Assembly: GCA_027027005.1 (NCBI GenBank) | Contig: JALVMN010000120.1 | Coordinates: forward strand, 1-40,902 | DNA: 40,902 nt | Source of the DNA: Desulfobacterales bacterium | Lineage (GTDB): Bacteria > Desulfobacterota > DSM-4660 > Desulfatiglandales > Desulfatiglandaceae | Reading direction: 5' to 3' | Shown: in pieces, positions 34,540 to 40,902 of the stretch | How the letters are laid out: each line of letters begins with the position of its first letter | How positions within the stretch are numbered: position 1 is the first letter of the stretch | Made by a program: the position numbers and the translations under genes | The notes under the pieces: generated by a model | Told to the model about the DNA's origin: nothing | Seen by the model: the letters and a program-made list of their open reading frames with translations, nothing else | Database searches by the model: none

Positions 34540-34979
34540 AGAAACTCCCTCCCATATCTCATGATGCTGAGTTCACTGAGCTCCTTTTGCTCCTGGCGCG
34601 CTTGGTCCATGAGCCACTTGACTTTTTCCCTTTCCTTGAGGGATTCAAGGACCTTTAGTTCCTTGTGCCTCTCCAAGAGAAGGGCCCTTTTTTCCTCTGC
34701 CTCGGCCTCGTATCCAGCCTTTTTTTGGATCTGTTCTGCCACCTCTTGGTCAAGTGCCACCAGAAATTCTCCATAGTTTTGTATCTGCCTGCCATCCACA
34801 CCCCTTTTCATCAACTCACCTAGGGTCCTGGCGGTGTGGTGATAGAGTTGGTTGAGCTCTTTTATGGTTGCCTCCACCTCATTTATCCTCTTTAGGCATT
34901 GGGAAAGCTCTAGCTCCGCCATCTCCTTTCTGTGGCGCCTGTAGGATAATAATGCCTCGTATCTGAACCTGAAGGCCAT
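34536..34979 (-). CDS. fliJ: Flagellar export chaperone FliJ
   Basis: MAFRFRYEALLSYRRHRKEMAELELSQCLKRINEVEATIKELNQLY coiled coil; downstream of fliI (ORF track extends to 35012). Confidence 0.88.
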   Translation of the reverse strand: MAFRFRYEALLSYRRHRKEMAELELSQCLKRINEVEATIKELNQLYHHTARTLGELMKRGVDGRQIQNYGEFLVALDQEVAEQIQKKAGYEAEAEEKRALLLERHKELKVLESLKEREKVKWLMDQARQEQKELSELSIMRYGREFL

Positions 34980-35002
34980 CAGATCGCCCCGTCTCAGGCC
35001 AC

Positions 35003-36328
35003 CTAGCTGCATCTTGACAGCAGGGTGGCCAACCTACTGAAACCTTCCTCAAGGCCTGCTCGCGTGTTCATGTCTTGCTTCAAAAATTGGTTTAGATCTT
35101 CTATCATCTCCACGGCCAGATCTGCCTTTTTGTTGTTTCCCCGCTGGTATGCCCCCAGGTTCACCAGGTCCTCAATCTTGGCATAGTCCGACAACATCTC
35201 CCTGAACTTGTGGGAGAGGCGCAGGGATTCCTTGTCAAGCACCTCCACCATCAGCCTGCTCACGCTGGAGAGCACATCGATTGCAGGGTAATGCCCTCTC
35301 GAGGCCAAGTTCCTGTCAAGCACAATGTGCCCGTCCACTATGGAACGAACCGCATCTGCCACAGGCTCGTTCATGTCATCCCCTTCCACCAGCACGGTGT
35401 AAAGACCAGTAATGGACCCACTGGTCCCATTGGTTCCTGCCCGCTCCAGCAATCTGGGAAGGTGGGCAAAGGTGCTGGGTGGATAGGCCTTGGTGCTCGG
35501 TGGCTCCCCTGAGGCTAGGCCCACCTCACGGGCTGCCATGGCAAACCTGGTTATGGAATCCATCATCAACAGGACATCTTTCCCCTGATCCCTGAAAAAC
35601 TCTGCCACTGCCGTGGCAAGGTAGGCACCCCGCATCCTGATGAGAGGTGAGGTGTCCGATGTGGCAGCGATCACCACAGATCTTCTGAGTCCTTCTTGGC
35701 CCAGATCTCGCTCTATGAACTCCTTTACCTCCCTTCCCCTCTCCCCGATCAGGGCGATAACATTTACATCTGCCTTGGTGAACCTTGCCATCATGCCGAG
35801 CAGGACACTTTTCCCCACCCCTGAGCCTGCCATTATGGCGGCCCTCTGCCCCTTGCCCAGGGTGATGAGGCTATTGATGGCGCGGATCCCCACATCCAAC
35901 GGCTCGGTAATGCGGGCCCTCTCCAGTGGGTTAAGGGGCGCTGCGTAGAGGGGCATCATCGTAGAAGGGTCGATGCTAGGACCCCCGTCAATGGGCTCTC
36001 CCAGCCCGTCAAGGATTCTACCCAGCATACGAGGGCTTGCCGGCACCATGGCATGATAACGCCTTGCAACGATCCTGCTTCCTGGCTCAATGCCATTACA
36101 ATTGCAAAGGGGCATTAGCAAAAGGCTCTTGGCCCTGAACCCCACCACCTCTGCCAAAATGGGCTCCCTTCCCCTGGGCGGATAGATCTCGCATGTGCCC
36201 CCTACCGGCATGGAAGGGCCGTTGCTCTCTATCACGGTACCTACAACCTTGGTCACATGGCCTTCCTGGACGATGGGCTCAATCTCCCTTAGTTCCCTGA
36301 AGTATTTTTCAAGACTGAGCTGCATCAT
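35003..36328 (-). CDS. fliI: Flagellum-specific ATP synthase FliI
   Basis: GQRAAIMAGSGVGKSVLLGMMARFTKADVNVIALIGERGREVKEFIERDLG; start near MMQLSLEKYF (ORF track extends to 36352). Confidence 0.97.
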   Translation of the reverse strand: MMQLSLEKYFRELREIEPIVQEGHVTKVVGTVIESNGPSMPVGGTCEIYPPRGREPILAEVVGFRAKSLLLMPLCNCNGIEPGSRIVARRYHAMVPASPRMLGRILDGLGEPIDGGPSIDPSTMMPLYAAPLNPLERARITEPLDVGIRAINSLITLGKGQRAAIMAGSGVGKSVLLGMMARFTKADVNVIALIGERGREVKEFIERDLGQEGLRRSVVIAATSDTSPLIRMRGAYLATAVAEFFRDQGKDVLLMMDSITRFAMAAREVGLASGEPPSTKAYPPSTFAHLPRLLERAGTNGTSGSITGLYTVLVEGDDMNEPVADAVRSIVDGHIVLDRNLASRGHYPAIDVLSSVSRLMVEVLDKESLRLSHKFREMLSDYAKIEDLVNLGAYQRGNNKKADLAVEMIEDLNQFLKQDMNTRAGLEEGFSRLATLLSRCS

Positions 36329-37022
36329 CCTCCATCCCCAAGAATTTGTCATCCAGGAGTCGGCTCAACTCTTTAAGCTGCTCTTCTATACCTGCGTTTA
36401 TCCGCCCAAAGCCTGTCTCAAGGAGGCATCCTCCTCGCTCCACGGTCTCATCCTCCACCAGCTCTATACCCTCCACCTTGTGCTCTGTGGCAACCTGGGC
36501 CACCCTCTCGGACATGAACTCCATGTCTTGAGGGTTTATCAGGATCCTCACCCTGGATTTTTCTGTGAGAAATTCAAGAGCAGCCCTCACGCTGTTTACC
36601 ACCACCTCCGGATTCAACATGAGTTCCTGGCGGACTATTTTTTTGGCAATCTCCATGCTCAGTTTTACGATCTCTGACTCGGCCTCCTTGTAAATTTGCG
36701 CCTTCAGTCCGCCGATTTCGCGCCCCAGTTTTTGAACCTCCAGGATGGCTTCCTGGAGCTTTTTTTCCCCAAGGGCCATTCCATCCCTCTGCCCCTGCTC
36801 GAATCCCTTTTGATAGGCCTCCCGCTCGAGTCTTGCCATCCTCTCCTTTGGGGTTTCCTTCTTATGCCCATCAGGTCCGTTCGGATTGGCACCGCCCTTC
36901 TCGCGTGCTTTTTTCCTCAAGGGAGATACAGGCCCCGCCTTTATCTCCTGGGCCTTGAAGTCTTCCACTTTGACCTTTGTTGCTGCCGGTGACTTTATGA
37001 TATTAGACAACCAGGTCGTCAC
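36309..37022 (-). CDS. fliH: Flagellar assembly protein FliH
   Basis: YQKGFEQGQRDGMALGEKKLQEAILEVQKLGREIGGLKAQIYKEAESEIVKLSMEIAKKIVRQEL; GTG start or a nearby downstream TTG, exact start uncertain. Confidence 0.9.
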   Translation of the reverse strand: MTTWLSNIIKSPAATKVKVEDFKAQEIKAGPVSPLRKKAREKGGANPNGPDGHKKETPKERMARLEREAYQKGFEQGQRDGMALGEKKLQEAILEVQKLGREIGGLKAQIYKEAESEIVKLSMEIAKKIVRQELMLNPEVVVNSVRAALEFLTEKSRVRILINPQDMEFMSERVAQVATEHKVEGIELVEDETVERGGCLLETGFGRINAGIEEQLKELSRLLDDKFLGMEDDAAQS

Positions 37023-38013
37023 CTCCTTTTCCTCCCAGGACTATCTTTCCTTCCTCTTCGAGCCGCCTGGCAGTCTTGATGATACTCCTCTGGGCCTGCT
37101 CCACTTCCTTGACCTTAACGGGCCCCATCACCTCCATATCCTCCTTGAGCATCTCTGCAGCCCTCTTGCTGAGATTTCCGAATATCTTTTCCTTCAAGTC
37201 TTCTGATGCGGTCTTGAGGGCAAGGAGCAACTCGTCATTGCTGATTTCCTTGAGAAGCGCCCTTATGGAGCGATCGTCCAGATGGACGAGGTCTTCGAAT
37301 ATGAACATGGACTGGCGGATCTCGTCGGCCAACTCTTCATGGTCTTCTTCAATCTTTTCCAGGATCACTTTTTCCACCGTCCTGTCCACCTGATTGAGGA
37401 TCTCGGCAGCCACTTCCACCCCACCCATCTTGTGGGGACCGCCACCGCCTACATCTTCCACCTGGCTTTCCAGAACCGACTGAATCTCATCAATTATCTC
37501 ATCAGGCACCCTGTCGAGCTTGGCGATCCTCACCACCACCTCGCTCTGGATGTCTTCTGGGAGGAGCTTAATCACCTCTGCTGCCACTTGAAAGTTGAGG
37601 TTGGAAAGTATCAAGGCTATGGTCTGGGGATGCTCGTCAGCGATCAGATTTATGATCACATCGGGGCTCAGGGTCTTGAGTTTTTCAAAATAGCCACCTT
37701 CCCTTTCCCCCTTGATATCGCCCAGCAGCACGTTTGCCTTTTTTGAATTAAATGCCTTGGCTACTGTCTTTTTGAAAAAGGACTGACCGCTTCCCCCGAC
37801 AATAACACTACCCTTCAAAGTTCCCACGAATTCGTCTATGACCTTGGAAACCGTTACCGGGTCAACATTCCTCACATTGGCCATTTGCTCGCCGATCACC
37901 TTTATTTCTTCTTCGTCCAGGTGCTTGAACACATCGGCCGTAAATTCCTCACCCATCACCATCAAGAAGATGGCTGCCTTGAGCGCGCCGTTTATCCTTA
38001 CCTCGTTTTCCAA
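37003..38013 (-). CDS. fliG: Flagellar motor switch protein FliG
   Basis: AAIFLMVMGEEFTADVFKHLDEEEIKVIGEQMANV; EHPQTIALILSNLN; FEDLVHLDDRSIRALLKEI. Confidence 0.97.
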   Translation of the reverse strand: MENEVRINGALKAAIFLMVMGEEFTADVFKHLDEEEIKVIGEQMANVRNVDPVTVSKVIDEFVGTLKGSVIVGGSGQSFFKKTVAKAFNSKKANVLLGDIKGEREGGYFEKLKTLSPDVIINLIADEHPQTIALILSNLNFQVAAEVIKLLPEDIQSEVVVRIAKLDRVPDEIIDEIQSVLESQVEDVGGGGPHKMGGVEVAAEILNQVDRTVEKVILEKIEEDHEELADEIRQSMFIFEDLVHLDDRSIRALLKEISNDELLLALKTASEDLKEKIFGNLSKRAAEMLKEDMEVMGPVKVKEVEQAQRSIIKTARRLEEEGKIVLGGKGGDDLVV

Positions 38014-38014
38014 A

Positions 38015-39604
38015 TCAGCTACCCTCTCTCACCCACGCCCTGATCACTTCAGCTATCTTTTCCGGGTCGCTTTTGGTGATGTCCAGGATCTCTTCTTTAC
38101 TCAGTTGTCCGGAGCCCCCTCCGGGTGAGCCGGCGGCCAGTTGCGGCACTGCTTCACCTTGGGGCAGGGCGGCAGGTCCGGCAAATTCCCTGGCCTCGTT
38201 AAGCCATTTTTTGAACGGTTTGATTACAAACAAAAAGAGGAGGGCAATGAGTATTAGATTAAAGAGGGGTTTTGCAGCCTTTTTCAAATAGTTCATCCAC
38301 ACAGGCTCTTCTTCAGCCATTGGCTCAGACTTCTGAATGGCGAACGGGATATTTGAGATGGTGAGCTGGTCCCCCCTGTTTTCATCGAAGCCCATGGCCT
38401 TTTTTACTATGTCCTCAAAGGTCTTCATCTCCCGCCTACTTCTAGGCACAAATGTCTTCACCTCATTGCCTGCCTCATCCTTTTCCACTTTGTAGGGACC
38501 ATCTATCACCACCGCCACCGATAGCCTCTTGATTTCTCCAGCCCCACTTATGACCTGCTTGTTTACACGACTGATCTCATAGTTGATCACCGCATCTTCT
38601 TTTTCAAAATTCTGGGAGGCCCCTCCACCTCCCCCACCCGTCTGATAGACCTCGAACTTCAGATCAGGGGATCCGCTCGGGATGGCCTTGGCGCCTGTGG
38701 CCTTCTCCTTGCTGCGCTGCTCACTCCTTACAACCGCACTGTCCGGATCAAAGCTCTCTTCTGTGACCGTCACCTCCTTGAAGTCCACATCTGCAGAGAC
38801 CTTGGCAACCACCATGTTTCTGCCGACCACCGGCTCCAGCATGGAGCGGATCCTGTGTTCCAGGGTTTGCTCCAGCTTTCGTTTGTACTCAAACTGGCTC
38901 TGGGTCATGGAGCCTAGCTCGTCTTCCTGCTCACCTCCGGCAAGAAGCCCTCCTTCCATGTCAACCACTGTAATGTTTTCAGGCTTGAGGCCCTTTACGG
39001 CGCAGGCCACCAGGTTGACGATCCCCTGAAGCTGCCTTCGATCCAGTTTTCTGCCGGGGTGGAGCTTCAACACCACAGATGCGCTGGCCTCCTGGGAGGG
39101 CTCCACGAACAAGCTTTCCTCTGCGGTTACGATATGCACCCTGGCCTGGGCCACTGCATCAAAGCCCATTATGGTCCTTGCCAACTCTCCCTGAAGGGCC
39201 TGCTGGTACTTTAGTTTTTGGACGAATTCAGTGGTTCCAAAGGGCATGTTGTCAAACACCTCAAAGCCCACGTTGCGGCCCTGGGGAAGCCCCAGACTTG
39301 CAAGCTCCAGCCTGAGTTCATATACATTTTCACTTGGCACCAGGATGGCACTGCCCCCATCTTTCAGCACAAAGGGAACCTTCTTTTCCCTTAGTTTTTC
39401 CATGATCCTGCCGGCATCAGAACTATCTAGATTGGCAAAGAGAACCTGATAGTCAGGACGGTTGGTCCACAGGAAAAGGGCTGTGAAACCTGCAATTATC
39501 ATGAGCAGAATTACGGCAAGGGATATCTTTTTGCCCAGGGGTATTGCCTGGAAAGCCCTCAGAAACGGGCTGGTATTGGTGGTCCTGGTTTCATCTTCGG
39601 CCAT
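38015..39604 (-). CDS. fliF: Flagellar MS-ring protein FliF
   Basis: NRPDYQVLFANLDSSDAGRIMEKLREKKVPFVLKDGGSAILVPSENVYELRLELASLGLPQG; start placed at MAEDETR (ORF track extends to 39619). Confidence 0.97.
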   Translation of the reverse strand: MAEDETRTTNTSPFLRAFQAIPLGKKISLAVILLMIIAGFTALFLWTNRPDYQVLFANLDSSDAGRIMEKLREKKVPFVLKDGGSAILVPSENVYELRLELASLGLPQGRNVGFEVFDNMPFGTTEFVQKLKYQQALQGELARTIMGFDAVAQARVHIVTAEESLFVEPSQEASASVVLKLHPGRKLDRRQLQGIVNLVACAVKGLKPENITVVDMEGGLLAGGEQEDELGSMTQSQFEYKRKLEQTLEHRIRSMLEPVVGRNMVVAKVSADVDFKEVTVTEESFDPDSAVVRSEQRSKEKATGAKAIPSGSPDLKFEVYQTGGGGGGASQNFEKEDAVINYEISRVNKQVISGAGEIKRLSVAVVIDGPYKVEKDEAGNEVKTFVPRSRREMKTFEDIVKKAMGFDENRGDQLTISNIPFAIQKSEPMAEEEPVWMNYLKKAAKPLFNLILIALLFLFVIKPFKKWLNEAREFAGPAALPQGEAVPQLAAGSPGGGSGQLSKEEILDITKSDPEKIAEVIRAWVREGS

Positions 39605-39691
39605 GTGCTTTCCTCTCATCTACAATATTTGAGGCTGTGGCTTATCCGCACCCTCTGTCCTGAACTGTCGAGCCATTTTCACGGCATGAGA

Positions 39692-39991
39692 TCAGATCTG
39701 CATCCTCATGATCTCTTGGTAGGCCTCCACCAACTTGTTGCGGATTTTGAGCAAAAGCCTCAAAGAGATGTCCGCCTTTGCCGCCTCCACCATCACCTCG
39801 TGGAGGTCTCCTTTCCTCTCAACTGCAAAGGCCACCGCCTTTTGGTCGGCCTCTTTAAGCTGCCCGTCCACCTTGGCCACAAAATCCTGGAGCAGCTTGC
39901 CGAATCCTTCCTGGGGCTGCCTTTTTTCCACCCCTGAGCGAGGCACCCGCCGGGCCAAGGCGGCAGGGATGTTCGATATCTTATTCATCAC
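39692..39991 (-). CDS. fliE: Flagellar hook-basal body complex protein FliE
   Basis: FGKLLQDFVAKVDGQLKEADQKAVAFAVERKGDLHEVMVEAAKADISLRLLLKIRNKLVEAYQEIMRMQI. Confidence 0.95.
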   Translation of the reverse strand: MMNKISNIPAALARRVPRSGVEKRQPQEGFGKLLQDFVAKVDGQLKEADQKAVAFAVERKGDLHEVMVEAAKADISLRLLLKIRNKLVEAYQEIMRMQI

Positions 39992-40014
39992 TCACCACTC
40001 CTCCCAGTCTGGAT

Positions 40015-40455
40015 CTAGCGGCCCAATTCCAAGGCCTTCAGCGCCATTTCTTTGGCAGTCTTTATGGCAGCGGCGTTTGCCTCATATCCCCGGTTAGCAT
40101 TTAGCATCTGAACCATCTCCTGGACCAGATTCACATTGGGAAGTGATACATAGCCGTCCTTGTCGGCATCAGGGTGAGAAGGGTCGAATATCTTTTTAAA
40201 AGGCCCTTTTACAGGCATAACCCCTATTACCCTTACTCCATATACCTGCCGGCCCTTGAGAGAGGCCTTTAGCTCTTCTTGGAAAGAGGCCGATACAGGG
40301 GCTGATTGAAAAATCACGGTCTTGCGCCGGTAAGGCCCGCCTTGGGCAGTTCTCGTGGTATTGGCATTTGCAAGGTTCATGGATATGACATTCAGCCTTG
40401 CCCTCTGGGCCGTCATGCCTGTGGAGGCAATGTCAATGGCACTCAAAATATCCAT
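40015..40455 (-). CDS. flgC: Flagellar basal body rod protein FlgC
   Basis: ILSAIDIASTGMTAQRARLNVISMNLANANTTRTAQGGPYRRKTVIF...YVSLPNVNLVQEMVQMLNANRGYEANAAAIKTAKEMALKALELGR. Confidence 0.97.
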   Translation of the reverse strand: MDILSAIDIASTGMTAQRARLNVISMNLANANTTRTAQGGPYRRKTVIFQSAPVSASFQEELKASLKGRQVYGVRVIGVMPVKGPFKKIFDPSHPDADKDGYVSLPNVNLVQEMVQMLNANRGYEANAAAIKTAKEMALKALELGR

Positions 40456-40459
40456 ATCC

Positions 40460-40864
40460 CTATCTCCTTCCTTCCTCTATAACTAGCCTTAATTTTTCAA
40501 ACTTTTTCGAGAGCATCTGCACGGTGGCCTCATAGAGGAGGTTGTTCTTGGCCATCTTTGCCATCTCTATGTCAAGATCCACCCCCTTGTCCCCCATAAA
40601 GCCCCTGCTTTGCTCCACCAATGGAAAACCTCTCCCGCTCCGGGCGCCGGAAGTTGGCAAATGGGCCGGATGGGTTCTCTTAAGGGCGATCGGCTCCTTC
40701 CTGGCCGCTTCTTTGAGGACCTGGTCAAACTTGAGTTCCTTTGGCCTGTAGCCGGGTGTGTCCATGTTGGCCAAGTTGGCAGCTATCACCGAGTGGCGTT
40801 TGGCCCTGAAATCCAGGGCATGGCTCAACAATTCAATGCTCTTCCCCATCCATCCCATTTCCAT
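40460..40864 (-). CDS. flgB: Flagellar basal body rod protein FlgB
   Basis: IELLSHALDFRAKRHSVIAANLANMDTPGYRPKELKFDQVL...KGVDLDIEMAKMAKNNLLYEATVQMLSKKFEKLRLVIEEG; start 40864 or 40858. Confidence 0.96.
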   Translation of the reverse strand: MEMGWMGKSIELLSHALDFRAKRHSVIAANLANMDTPGYRPKELKFDQVLKEAARKEPIALKRTHPAHLPTSGARSGRGFPLVEQSRGFMGDKGVDLDIEMAKMAKNNLLYEATVQMLSKKFEKLRLVIEEGRR

Positions 40865-40902
40865 AATCTCCTGTGCTCAAGATCCCTGGTCCTCAACCAG
40901 GA

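Overview
The window is dominated by one contiguous minus-strand flagellar cluster, about 5.94-40.86 kb. Read 5'->3' on the minus strand the order is flgB-flgC-fliE-fliF-fliG-fliH-fliI-fliJ-motE-like, fliK-flgD-flgE, motA-fliL-fliM-fliN-fliO-fliP-fliQ-fliR-flhB-flhA-flhF-flhG-fliA-(fliL-like)-(hyp)-(DUF2802-like)-(fliK-like)-(flhB C-terminal-like), then flgF-flgG-flgA-flgH-flgI-flgJ-flgN-flgK-flgL-csrA-fliW. Gene order and protein character suggest a Desulfobacterota (deltaproteobacterial) chromosome; this is inference. I found three sigma-54-type -24/-12 promoters (upstream of fliK, motA and flgF, each 44-49 nt from the start codon) that split the cluster into four transcription units. One of them has a perfect FleQ-like palindrome about 130 bp upstream. 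motB, flgM, flagellin, fliD and fliS are absent from the window. The left end (0.3-5.9 kb) holds a Fe-S epoxyqueuosine-reductase-like protein, a 1055-aa fusion protein (PqqD-like + radical SAM + ArsM-like methyltransferase + Cys-rich DUF5714-like C-terminus) with a terminator-like hairpin abutting its Shine-Dalgarno, and a 4-hydroxybutyryl-CoA dehydratase (AbfD) family enzyme. The best candidates for new biology are the four-module radical SAM/methyltransferase protein with its structured leader, and the structured, repeat-bearing intergenic element between motE and fliK. Everything was read by eye from the sequence and the ORF track; no database or folding run was possible.
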